A stretch of 23,388 nt of DNA from JANDLT01 sp041743485 (GTDB lineage Bacteria; Acidobacteriota; Blastocatellia; Pyrinomonadales; Pyrinomonadaceae): assembly GCA_041743485.1 (NCBI GenBank), contig JBGTMR010000011.1, positions 1 to 23,388 on the forward strand, in the 5' to 3' direction. Positions 8,767-16,515 of this stretch are shown here, in pieces; the first letter of the stretch is position 1; each line of letters starts with the position of its first letter. The notes beneath the pieces were generated by a model. It worked only from the letters and a program-made list of their open reading frames with translations. It was not told the origin of the DNA and did no database searches. The translations under genes were made by a program, and so were the position numbers.

Positions 8767-11700
8767 TTAATCACCCGAAGCTTCGTCCGCGTAGCGATTC
8801 TTTTTATTGCGCCGCGAAAAGACGCCCGCCACATTGCCCGTTAAGTCGCGCACGCGATGACCGACGCCGGAAGTCGCGCGTGTGTATGCGCCGCCGATGC
8901 TTTGCCAGACACTCGCGTTTTTCGCGTCCTCAAACAGTGAATAGAACACCGGAACGGCAAGCAAAGTTAATAGCAAACACAGGCTTTGACCGCCGACGAC
9001 AAGCACGCCGATGGAGCGATTCGTTCCCGCACCGGGACCCGTGGCGACGACGAGCGGCATCATTCCGGCGACGAGGGCGATGGTCGTCATCAAGATTGGG
9101 CGAAGGCGGTCGCGGTTCGCCTGAATAATCGCTTCGTGAATTTCCATGCCTTCGGCGCGCAAACCGTTCGTATGGTCAATCTGTAAAATCGCGTTCTTCT
9201 TGACGACGCCGAACAAGACGAGCAAGCCCAAGCCGGAAAAGATATTGACGGTCTGACCCGTCGCCAGCAGTGACAAAATTCCGAACGGAATGGCGAGCGG
9301 CAGGGTTAAAAGAATCGTGACGGGATGGATGAACGATTCAAACTGCGCCGCCAAGACCATGTACATAAAGATGAACGAAAGCGAGATGGCGAGCATGAAG
9401 TAATAACCCGCGCGTCCCAACTCTTTCGAGCGTCCGGCGAGACCGGTTTTGTATCCGGCTTCGATGTTCATCCCTGCCGCAGCCGCGTCCATCTGTTCGA
9501 TGACCGCCGATTGACTGCCGCCCGTTTTGACGTTTGCCGACAAAGTAACTTGGCGTTCGCGGTTGAGGCGGTCAATCGCGGAAGGTCCCGTGCTTTCTTC
9601 GATACGCACAAAGTTATCAAGCGAAATCACGCCGTTCATGCCGCTTGAATTTGCACCGCCCGAATTTGTCCCGCCGCCAATCGGGACAAGCATTTTCTGC
9701 AAATCTTCGGGCGAGGTGCGCGCCGAATCAATCGCGCGCACGCGCACTTCGTATTGTTCGCCCGTCGCGTTGAAGGTCGAAACTTCCTGCCCCGCGACCA
9801 GTATGTTCAAAGCCTGCGCGACATCGCCGACGCGCACGCCCAAGTCCGCCGCTTTCTCGCGGTCAATGATAACGCGCAGTTCCGGCTTGCCGACGATAAG
9901 CGACGAATCGGCATCCACGATGTCGGGAATCGTCTTCATCTTCTCAAGAAAGACTTGCGAGTATTCGGTCAGCTTATCCAAGTCGGGACCCGAAACGACG
10001 TACTGAACATCGGCGTTGCGGTTGCCGCCGCCGGAAATCGCGGCGACGGGTTGAACGCTTGTGCGTAATCCGGCGCGGCTGTAATTCTTCTGTATCAGTT
10101 CGCGCGCCCGTGTCATCAAGGCGTACTGGTCTTGGTCGCGTTCACCAATCGCTGCCAGACGAACATAAATCGAAGCCGTGTTGACGAGTTCTTGTTCGCC
10201 GCCGCCGATGGTCGTTAAGGTATCCAAAACACCGGGAACATCGCGGCGTATATCGCGCGCGATGCGTTCGACGATGGTTTGCGTCGCGGTCAGTGCCGTG
10301 CCTTCGGGAGCGCGCACGGTGACTTCAAATTGTGATTCGTCATCGTTCGGTAAAAAGTTTTTACCGACCATCATAAACAGCGGCACGATGCTGACGACGA
10401 CGAGCAGACAGACGATGACGACAATCCAACGGTGCGCCATTGACCATTCCAACATGCGCGTATAAGTGCGGTCTATCGGACGATAAAAGCGCGACTGCTT
10501 CGCGGAACTTCCGCCGGGTTGCGCGGGTTCGCCCGGTTGTTCGCCGCTGCCCGCGTACTTGTCATGTTCGACATCGCCCGCCGCTTCGCCCGCTTTGACT
10601 TCATTCATCGTTGCCAGAGCGGAACTACCGTCACCACTCGCGGCGGCGTCCGCCGGAACTGTGCCGTCTTCGCTGTGACCCGTGCGTTTAATCAAACGCG
10701 CGGCAAGCATCGGCGTTAAGGTGAATGAAACGAGAAGCGAAACGGCAATCGCAAACGACGCAGTTAAGCCGAACGACGACATGAAGCGTCCGACGATGCC
10801 GCCCATAAAGCCGACGGGCAGAAAGACGGCGAGCAGTGAAAGCGTGGTCGCTAAGACCGCCAAGCCGATTTCGCGCGTGCCTTCAATCGCGGCTTGAAAC
10901 GGCTCCATACCCTTCTCTTCGATGAAGCGGTAAATGTTTTCAAGCACGACAATCGCGTCGTCAATCACGATGCCGACCATTAAGGTTAAGGCGAGCATCG
11001 TAATCGCGTTTAAGGTGTAGCCCATCGCCGCCATCAATCCGAAGGTGGCGATGATGGAAGTCGGAATCGCAATCGCCGCGATAATCGTCGAGCGGAAATT
11101 CCACAGGAAAATAAAGACCACAATCGCGGCGAGGACGCCGCCTTCGATAAGGTGCGTCTCAATCGCTTCGACCGCCGCTTCGATAAAGATTGATTGGTCG
11201 CCGACGATTTCGACGCGCGTCCCGCGCGGCAAGGTCGGCAGGATTTCCGCGAGGCGTTCCTTGATGCCGTCGGCGACCGCGACGGTATTTGTACCTGATT
11301 GTTTCGAGACGATAAGCGTGACGGCTGGTTGACCGTTCAGGGTTGCCGCCGTGCGCTGTTCGAGCGTCGCGTCTTCGGCGTATCCGATGTCGCGTATGCG
11401 GACGCTGTACCCGCCGCGCGTCGCCACCGCAATGTCATTGAAAGCTTTCGAGTCAACGAGCCGTCCGAGCGTGCGAACCGTGAACTCACGCGCTCCGGCA
11501 TCCACGCGCCCGCCGGGAAGCTCTTGATTTTGCGCGCGCACGGCGTTCGTGACATCGGTCGCCGTCACGCCGAAGGCACGCATCTTGTCGGGGTCAACGC
11601 GAATTTGTATCGCGCGCTCCGCGTCGCCAACGAGTTGAATACGCCCGACGCCGCTAATCGAAGCGAGACGTTCGGCAAGTTGCTTGTCCGCGATGTCCGT

Positions 11701-12159
11701 CACTTCGCGCAGAGAGAGCGGGGCGGCAACCACGATTCGCAACACGGGTGCGGCGTCCGTATCGAGTTTTAAGACGGTCGGTTGTTCGGCGGTGTCCGGT
11801 AAATCAGGGACGACCAGATCAACTTTGTCGCGCACTTCCTGCGCCGCGACATCGGGGTCTTTATCAAGCAAGAAGGTGACGAAAACTTGGCTCACGCCTT
11901 CAACGGAAGTCGAGCGCAATTCATCAATCCCGCTAATCGTGTTGACCTGTTCTTCGATGCGGTCGGTGATTTCGGTTTCGATTTCGGCGGGGCTTGAACC
12001 CAAGTTTATCGTCGTCACCGTCACGGTCGGGAAGTCCACTTTCGGAAAGCGGTCAACGCCAAGGGTAAAGAAACTAAACGCACCAACCACCGTCAACGAC
12101 AAGATAATCATCGTCGCAAACACAGGTCGCCGGATACAGATTTCAGCCAGCTTTTGCAT
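8767..12159 (-). CDS. RND-family multidrug efflux permease (HAE-1/AcrB type)
   Basis: A proton-driven inner-membrane exporter, the energised part of the pump. At 1130 residues it is longer than AcrB (1049). The typical N-terminus lies at 8-40 (CIRRPVFATMIILSLTVVGAFSFF). The proton-relay acidic pair is D400-D401 in VGIVIDDAIVVLENIYR (395-411), and the TM10 lysine is K987 or K988 in LFGVVKKNAIL. Two periplasmic loops carry porter and docking domains, and about 12 membrane segments are expected. The cytoplasmic linker between TM6 and TM7 (492-556) is an acidic Gly/Ala/Ser-rich insert not found in AcrB, and a small Gly/Asn/Ser patch lies at 828-842. No Shine-Dalgarno sequence precedes the ATG at 12159, because a repeat element abuts it. 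It belongs to the tetR-adaptor-permease-TolC operon. The substrate cannot be read from sequence. Confidence 0.96.
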   Translation of the reverse strand: MQKLAEICIRRPVFATMIILSLTVVGAFSFFTLGVDRFPKVDFPTVTVTTINLGSSPAEIETEITDRIEEQVNTISGIDELRSTSVEGVSQVFVTFLLDKDPDVAAQEVRDKVDLVVPDLPDTAEQPTVLKLDTDAAPVLRIVVAAPLSLREVTDIADKQLAERLASISGVGRIQLVGDAERAIQIRVDPDKMRAFGVTATDVTNAVRAQNQELPGGRVDAGAREFTVRTLGRLVDSKAFNDIAVATRGGYSVRIRDIGYAEDATLEQRTAATLNGQPAVTLIVSKQSGTNTVAVADGIKERLAEILPTLPRGTRVEIVGDQSIFIEAAVEAIETHLIEGGVLAAIVVFIFLWNFRSTIIAAIAIPTSIIATFGLMAAMGYTLNAITMLALTLMVGIVIDDAIVVLENIYRFIEEKGMEPFQAAIEGTREIGLAVLATTLSLLAVFLPVGFMGGIVGRFMSSFGLTASFAIAVSLLVSFTLTPMLAARLIKRTGHSEDGTVPADAAASGDGSSALATMNEVKAGEAAGDVEHDKYAGSGEQPGEPAQPGGSSAKQSRFYRPIDRTYTRMLEWSMAHRWIVVIVCLLVVVSIVPLFMMVGKNFLPNDDESQFEVTVRAPEGTALTATQTIVERIARDIRRDVPGVLDTLTTIGGGEQELVNTASIYVRLAAIGERDQDQYALMTRARELIQKNYSRAGLRTSVQPVAAISGGGNRNADVQYVVSGPDLDKLTEYSQVFLEKMKTIPDIVDADSSLIVGKPELRVIIDREKAADLGVRVGDVAQALNILVAGQEVSTFNATGEQYEVRVRAIDSARTSPEDLQKMLVPIGGGTNSGGANSSGMNGVISLDNFVRIEESTGPSAIDRLNRERQVTLSANVKTGGSQSAVIEQMDAAAAGMNIEAGYKTGLAGRSKELGRAGYYFMLAISLSFIFMYMVLAAQFESFIHPVTILLTLPLAIPFGILSLLATGQTVNIFSGLGLLVLFGVVKKNAILQIDHTNGLRAEGMEIHEAIIQANRDRLRPILMTTIALVAGMMPLVVATGPGAGTNRSIGVLVVGGQSLCLLLTLLAVPVFYSLFEDAKNASVWQSIGGAYTRATSGVGHRVRDLTGNVAGVFSRRNKKNRYADEASGD

Positions 12160-12167
12160 AAATTTTT

Positions 12168-12250
12168 AGAGGTTAGAGGTCGGATGTTAGATGTCGGTTA
12201 AAAACTCTTTTGTAACCGACATCTGACATCTGACATCTGACATCTACCTC
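12168..12250. repeat. Palindromic element with four tandem GACATCT units between adaptor and permease genes
   Basis: AGATGTCGGTTA (12189-12200) and TAACCGACATCT (12213-12224) form a perfect 12-bp stem around an AT-rich loop. The right arm continues as tandem copies of the heptamer GACATCT (12218-12224, 12225-12231, 12232-12238, 12239-12245). The left arm has a looser matching series (GAGGTCGGATGTTAGATGTC), and GAGGT near 12177 mirrors ACCTC near 12249. The adaptor stop codon (12244-12246) lies in the last unit, and the element ends about 10 bp before the permease ATG. Confidence 0.75.
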
Positions 12251-13596
12251 CTCACCGTTACGCGCGCTCCGTCATAGAGTTCGCTCGTGTTGCTTGTGAC
12301 AACAATTTCATTCGCCCGCACGCCGGAAACGACGCGCACTTGTCCGTCTTCTTCTTCCCCGCGTTGAATCACGCGAAGGCGCACGACATCGCCTTCGCCT
12401 TCAACGGTTTCAATGACATACACGGTCGAGGCGTTGGTGTTCTGGTTTGCGGTGACAGCCGCGCGCGGTACGAACACGCCTTCCGCGCCGCCGGGCTGCA
12501 CGACGCGCGCCGTCGCAAACATCCCGGACTTGAGTACGTTATCGGGGTTATCAAGCAAGGCTTCGACGCTAAGCGCGCGCGATACGGGGTCAAGCACAGG
12601 ATTGATAGCCGAAATGCGTCCCGCGAATTGACGGTCGGGGTAAGCCGAGACGTTTGCCGAAACGCTCATGCCGACCGCGATGCGGCGGGCTTCGGATTCC
12701 GGGACTTGCAATAAAAGTTTGATGGGATTGGTTCGCACGACCGTCGCAATAATCGAGGCGGGCGTGACGTATTCGCCGCGCGCCGTCGGTCGCTGGCTGA
12801 TGTAGCCCGCGAAAGGCGCGCGGATGTTCGTGTCATCAACGGCTTTCTGTAAAAGTCCGACTTGACTGCGCGCGCTCTCCACCGCCGCCTGTGCCGCGCT
12901 TATCGCTTCATTGTTGCCGCGCGCGGAATTTTGCACCGCTTCGAGTTGCTGCCGCGCGCTGTTGACTTGGGCGCGTGCGGTTTCGGCTTGCGTGCGAAAC
13001 TGGTCGTACTGGCTGCGCGCCACGTCGCCCGTTTCGACGAGATTCGCATAACGTCGCGCATTGGCTTCCGCGAGCCGCGCCGCTGCTTCCGACGATTCGA
13101 GAGCCGCACGCGCCGCGCGCACTTCCGGTATGTTCGACGCATCGAATCGCCCGCCTGAACCGAGTCCTAAACGAACTTGAGCCTGACGCACGCCGGATTG
13201 GGCTTGCGTCACGGCAGCACGCGCCTGTGCTAAACGAAGGCGCGCATCGCGGTCGTCAATGCGGGCGATGGGCGAACCCTGCCGCACGAATGCCCCGACA
13301 TCAACGAACGTCGCCACAATCTGCCCGGAAACCTGTGAAGCGATTTGGGCTTCCTCATCGGAAGCTAAGCTGCCCGTCGCCTGTAAGAAAAGCGGAATCT
13401 CACGCCCCACAGCCTGCGCCGTTTCGACTTCGACCGGACGGGCTTCCGCCGCCGCCGCCGTGCCTGCTGCGCCGCCGCTCGTGTTGTTCGCTTTTTCTTT
13501 GCCGCCCGATGAACCGCACGCCGCGAACAACAAAGGCATCGCGCCCAACACGCACACGAGCGGCAATGCCCGCGCGCTTCGTAAATTAAACTTCAT
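12244..13596 (-). CDS. RND efflux periplasmic adaptor lipoprotein (AcrA/HlyD family)
   Basis: The membrane-fusion protein linking the RND permease to the TolC-like channel. The signal sequence ends in the lipobox FAAC (Cys27 from this start), so it is probably anchored to the inner membrane by lipid. After a flexible Gly/Ala linker come the first half of the lipoyl domain (about 80-117), a long Ala/Gln/Arg-rich coiled-coil hairpin (about 118-254), the second lipoyl half with the characteristic DDTNIRAPFAGYISQR, the beta-barrel (about 292-367) and the membrane-proximal domain up to the C-terminus. I use the ATG at 13596, which gives a classical signal peptide and has GGAA about 9 nt upstream. 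The ATG at 13620 would add eight residues. It is first after tetR (178 bp from the ORF at 13701 downward, same strand). Confidence 0.95.
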   Translation of the reverse strand: MKFNLRSARALPLVCVLGAMPLLFAACGSSGGKEKANNTSGGAAGTAAAAEARPVEVETAQAVGREIPLFLQATGSLASDEEAQIASQVSGQIVATFVDVGAFVRQGSPIARIDDRDARLRLAQARAAVTQAQSGVRQAQVRLGLGSGGRFDASNIPEVRAARAALESSEAAARLAEANARRYANLVETGDVARSQYDQFRTQAETARAQVNSARQQLEAVQNSARGNNEAISAAQAAVESARSQVGLLQKAVDDTNIRAPFAGYISQRPTARGEYVTPASIIATVVRTNPIKLLLQVPESEARRIAVGMSVSANVSAYPDRQFAGRISAINPVLDPVSRALSVEALLDNPDNVLKSGMFATARVVQPGGAEGVFVPRAAVTANQNTNASTVYVIETVEGEGDVVRLRVIQRGEEEDGQVRVVSGVRANEIVVTSNTSELYDGARVTVRR

Positions 13597-13700
13597 TTGA
13601 TTATTTCCGTTTGCTTTCATGCCCTTGTGTCATTTCCCGCGTCATGCTTTCGTGAGTTGGTTTCTTTTTCATTAAACGTCATCACTTAAAAAACACTGTC

Positions 13701-14522
13701 TTACTTCTTCGCGGATATTTTCCGCGTGACGATTTTCGATGTCGTTTTCGATGCTCTGTTTTTAGTTTGACCTGTCGGGATTTTCGGTGTCCCCGTGCTT
13801 TTAGTCGAAGCGGCGCGAAGCGATTTTGCGCTCGTCTCATGTTTCGTTTTCGTCGCCGATTTCACGTTTGATTTCGGGGCGTCGGGTCGGCGCAAACCGT
13901 CGAGTATCAAGCGCGTAAAATTCTCAATCGCTTCTTCATCGGTGATGTCTATAAGTCGCGCGAAGCTTTGCTCGGCTTCGCTCTTGCCAAGACTTTCACG
14001 CGGACAGAACAGCGATACGACTAATCCGTGATGATGAACCATGCCGTTAAACGCCCGCACAACCACCGCCGGTTTGACTTGGCGAAACGCTCCGGCACGC
14101 TGGCGGCGTTTGATGTACGCCGTCATAAATTCAAAGACCGGACGCACCTGACGGTCGCGGAACGTGTTCATCAAAACGTGACCTTCGAGAGCCGAATACA
14201 GCATCAAACGCAGAAAGTCGCGGTCTTCGTGGTAGTGCGCGAGAGCGTGCGTAGCGAGCAGCCGAAACACCGTTTCATCTTCATTACGACTTGCCGCTTC
14301 TTCGATTTCTTTAAGCCACACGTCGGCGCAACAGGCACTCGCTTTGCTGTCGAGAATCGCGGCGTACAAATCCTCTTTGCGCGCGAAATGGCGAAAAATA
14401 ATCGCTTCGTTGACCTGCGCGGCGGCGGCGATGTCTTTAGTCGTCGTGCCGGTAAAACCTTTTTGCGAGAAAAGCCGAATCGCCACTTCAATCAACTGCT
14501 GGCGACGGGCTTCGCCGCTCAT
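13701..14522 (-). CDS. TetR/AcrR-family transcriptional repressor with a basic C-terminal tail
   Basis: A dimeric one-component regulator, most likely of the efflux operon it heads. The N-terminal TetR DNA-binding domain is clear: RRQQLIEVAIRLFSQKGFTG (6-25), then the helix-turn-helix TTTKDIAAAAQVNEAIIFRHF (26-46) and KEDLYAAIL. The ligand domain covers about 60-205. The last 60 residues are unusual for the family: a low-complexity, strongly basic stretch rich in K, T, S and A (KSATKTKHETSAK and similar to the end). The ATG at 14522 is the first usable start after an in-frame stop, and its ribosome binding site is weak. A promoter and an operator-like palindrome lie 116-171 bp upstream, which fits autorepression. 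Confidence 0.9.
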   Translation of the reverse strand: MSGEARRQQLIEVAIRLFSQKGFTGTTTKDIAAAAQVNEAIIFRHFARKEDLYAAILDSKASACCADVWLKEIEEAASRNEDETVFRLLATHALAHYHEDRDFLRLMLYSALEGHVLMNTFRDRQVRPVFEFMTAYIKRRQRAGAFRQVKPAVVVRAFNGMVHHHGLVVSLFCPRESLGKSEAEQSFARLIDITDEEAIENFTRLILDGLRRPDAPKSNVKSATKTKHETSAKSLRAASTKSTGTPKIPTGQTKNRASKTTSKIVTRKISAKK

Positions 14523-14637
14523 GCGCCCGCTGCTTTTCCCCGCCGAAACTAAATCGTCGGCTTCATCCGGTAATATGTTGTGCGATGGTGTCGAAATGTT
14601 CGTGCCTTATCCTTCTTTTAAGTTCGCTTACCGAAAT

Positions 14638-14653
14638 AAGTAAGTAGTTACTT
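14638..14653. promoter_or_regulatory. Putative TetR operator
   Basis: AAGTAA-GTAG-TTACTT is a perfect 6-4-6 inverted repeat. Its composition is like that of known TetR/AcrR-type operators. Its near edge is about 12 bp downstream of the -10 box of the tetR promoter, so a bound dimer would block transcription. Binding by this regulator is inference. Confidence 0.5.
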
Positions 14654-14664
14654 GCAACGTGTGC

Positions 14665-14693
14665 ATACTACTTTCGACGGCGGCGCATGTCAA
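14665..14693 (-). promoter_or_regulatory. Sigma-70 promoter of the tetR-efflux operon
   Basis: On the minus strand a perfect -35 TTGACA (14693-14688), a 17-bp spacer and TAGTAT (14670-14665, 4/6 to consensus). Transcription would start near 14658, giving a leader of about 135 nt before the tetR ATG, with the operator-like palindrome at its 5' end. Confidence 0.6.
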
Positions 14694-14799
14694 CCGGACA
14701 AATTGTGAACTTTATTGTTTTAATCCGTGCGGTTTTTATGCGCCCCTGACTTCGCCGTTTCAGGCATCACTAGACACGCGCCGCAAACGTCCATATATT

Positions 14800-14810
14800 T
14801 CACGTCGTGA
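14800..14810. promoter_or_regulatory. Palindrome upstream of the ECF sigma gene
   Basis: TCACG-T-CGTGA is a perfect 5-1-5 inverted repeat flanked by AT-rich TATATT and TATAC. It lies 113 bp before the sigma factor start and could be a regulator binding site. No family assignment is possible. Confidence 0.25.
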
Positions 14811-14922
14811 TATACGTAATGTGTCGTTCACCCGTCGCCTTGCTATCGCCTCAACATTTTCGGAAACAACCGCGCGACGGCGAGCGCGCATCTGACAGCG
14901 AATCGGTTTTTGAGATAAACCT

Positions 14923-15510
14923 TTGAAGCCTGAACTTAAACAAGTGGAAGCCACCGATGAAGCATTGATGCGTTGCGTCGCCGCGCGCGATGAAGCGGCG
15001 TTTGCCAAACTGTATGACCGTTATGCGGCAATCTGTTTGGGTTTCATGCTTCGTATATTGCACAACCGCGCCGAAGCGGAAGATGTTTTACAGGAAGTTT
15101 ATTTGCAAATTTGGCAACAGGCTTCCAACTACGATATTGCGCGCGGGCGGGCGATAACGTGGATTTTGACGATTGCGCGGAGTCGCGCCCTTGACCGTTT
15201 GCGGAAAATTGATGTTCGTGACCGCACCGTCACAGCAGTCACACACGAACAGAGTTTTCGTGTCGCAACCACGACGGCGATTGATGATTGCCTTAATCTT
15301 GAGAACGCCGAAATCGTTCATGCCGCGCTTGACGGTATTTCCGAAAAGCAGCGTCAAGCACTGATTCTCGCGTATTACGAAGGCTTGACGCAGACACAAA
15401 TCGCGGAACGTCTCGGTGAACCGCTCGGTACGATTAAGACGCGAATGCGTAACGGGCTTCTAAAATTACACGGCTTGCTTGCCGCTAAACCGGGAAACGA
15501 AATTAACTGA
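14923..15510 (+). CDS. ECF-type RNA polymerase sigma factor (SigK-like)
   Basis: A sigma-70 family group 4 factor of 195 residues. Region 2 runs from about 24 to 95, with the core-binding segment AEDVLQEVYLQIWQQ (52-66) and the -10 recognition helix WILTIARSRALDRLRK (80-95). Region 4 runs from about 133 to 183, with the helix-turn-helix LTQTQIAERLGEPLGTIKTRM (155-175). The start is a TTG at 14923 with an in-frame stop four codons upstream. The alternative ATG (codon 16, 14968) would cut into the first helix of region 2, so TTG is preferred. It overlaps the next gene by one base (TGATG), a sign of translational coupling with its anti-sigma factor. The paired RskA-like protein suggests a SigK-like group. 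Its target promoters are not visible. Confidence 0.93.
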   Translation: MKPELKQVEATDEALMRCVAARDEAAFAKLYDRYAAICLGFMLRILHNRAEAEDVLQEVYLQIWQQASNYDIARGRAITWILTIARSRALDRLRKIDVRDRTVTAVTHEQSFRVATTTAIDDCLNLENAEIVHAALDGISEKQRQALILAYYEGLTQTQIAERLGEPLGTIKTRMRNGLLKLHGLLAAKPGNEIN

Positions 15511-16421
15511 TGAACGCCACCCACACAGAGGAACACGATAATCTATTTGTCGTCGCGGCTCTCGGCGTGGCAACTGCGGATGAAGCACGTCAACTCGACG
15601 CGCTTATCACCACACTCGACGATGAGTATGTGACGCGCTTGCGTGAGTTGAGCGATACGGCGGGGATGCTCGCCCTTTCCGCGATGCCCGTCGCGCCGAA
15701 ACTGGAAACGCGCGCGCGCCTTTTAGCCGCACTTAATACAGATCAATCTTCGCTGTCGCGTGATAAAGACGAAGGAGAAGACCCGTCCGAAACGACGGCG
15801 CAGCCGTCAAACGTGTACCGGCTTCCTGCCCCGAAAGTGACCGCGATGCCCGGCATCTTTATTGTGCGGCGTTCGACTTTTACGATGGGCGCGATTGCCG
15901 CATCGGTGCTGATGATTGCCCTCGCGGGTGTCGCGTTTGCGATGTGGAGACGCGCGGACGCCGCCCAAGCCCAACTCGCCCAAGTGCAAATCGAAGCCCG
16001 CGTAAATACCGAGCGCGAAGCCAACGAAGCCCGACGCATCGCGGGCGAATTGACGCGCGAACGCGAAACGACGAGTGCGTTTGCCGCTCCCGATTCGCGT
16101 TTTGCGAAACTCAAAGGGACAGCGACCGCACCCGCCGCGCAAGCGAATCTCGTCTTCAACCCGCGCACCAACAGCGCGCTGCTGTATTCCCACGCACTGC
16201 CTCCCGCCCCGGAAGGCAAGGCATATCAAATCTGGTATATCACGGACGGCAAGCCTCTGCCCGGCGGATTGTTCACGACTAATAATCAAGGCGACGGGTC
16301 GTTGCGCGATATTGCTCCTTCAGGCAGTGATACCGCCTCTGCTTTCGCCGTCACAATCGAAGACGCACTCGGCGCACTCGAACCGCAAGGCGAAGCCGTG
16401 CTGTCCGGCTTCGCTTCGTAA
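15510..16421 (+). CDS. RskA-like transmembrane anti-sigma factor
   Basis: Holds the upstream sigma factor inactive at the membrane. The N-terminal cytoplasmic part (8-75, DNLFVVAALGVATADEARQLDALI) fits the anti-sigma-K type. It has no HxxxCxxC zinc motif. A Ser/Glu-rich linker (76-105) is followed by one membrane helix (about 124-146, TMGAIAASVLMIALAGVAFAMW) and a charged Ala/Gln/Glu coiled coil (147-190). The periplasmic RskA C-terminal domain spans 195-302, with YQIWYITDGKPLPGGLF (239-255) and FAVTIEDALGALEPQGEAVLSGF (279-301). At 303 residues it is somewhat longer than mycobacterial RskA because of the linker and coiled coil. In that family the sigma factor is released by stepwise proteolysis. 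A strong terminator follows 17 bp after the stop. Confidence 0.9.
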   Translation: MNATHTEEHDNLFVVAALGVATADEARQLDALITTLDDEYVTRLRELSDTAGMLALSAMPVAPKLETRARLLAALNTDQSSLSRDKDEGEDPSETTAQPSNVYRLPAPKVTAMPGIFIVRRSTFTMGAIAASVLMIALAGVAFAMWRRADAAQAQLAQVQIEARVNTEREANEARRIAGELTRERETTSAFAAPDSRFAKLKGTATAPAAQANLVFNPRTNSALLYSHALPPAPEGKAYQIWYITDGKPLPGGLFTTNNQGDGSLRDIAPSGSDTASAFAVTIEDALGALEPQGEAVLSGFAS

Positions 16422-16437
16422 AGACCGGATTAGTATT

Positions 16438-16489
16438 AAAAATCATGAAGGGCAACGACGCATCAACGTCGCTGCCCTTCATGATTTTT
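16438..16489. terminator. Strong bidirectional terminator
   Basis: A 23-bp stem (16438-16460 with 16467-16489, one A/C mismatch, loop CATCAA) starts with AAAAATCATGAAGGGC and ends in its complement. T-runs lie on both strands. It sits between the convergent anti-sigma gene (ends 16421) and the flavoprotein gene (ends 16516). Confidence 0.9.
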
Positions 16490-16515
16490 GACTTTAGTTG
16501 AATCGTCTTTCGTGA

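Larger units (their letters stand above)
14523..14922. other. 400-bp divergent intergenic region between tetR and the ECF sigma gene
   Basis: The half near tetR holds the tetR promoter and the operator-like palindrome (listed separately). The half near the sigma gene holds the palindrome TCACGTCGTGA (14800-14810) and a GC-rich stretch but no clear sigma-70 promoter. A short reading frame at 14659-14895 has no start signal or recognisable content, so I see no gene here. Confidence 0.6.

Noticed and set aside
12218..12245. GACATCT tandem as a microsatellite or CRISPR-like repeat
   Set aside because: Seven-base units with no spacers. It is better explained as part of the palindromic element there.
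12975..13589. 204-codon plus-strand open frame opposite the adaptor gene
   Set aside because: Arg/Pro-rich low-complexity translation typical of a shadow of a GC-rich gene. The adaptor on the minus strand is clear.
14659..14895. 78-codon plus-strand frame upstream of the ECF sigma gene
   Set aside because: No ribosome binding site or known motif. The same stretch carries promoter and palindrome signals.
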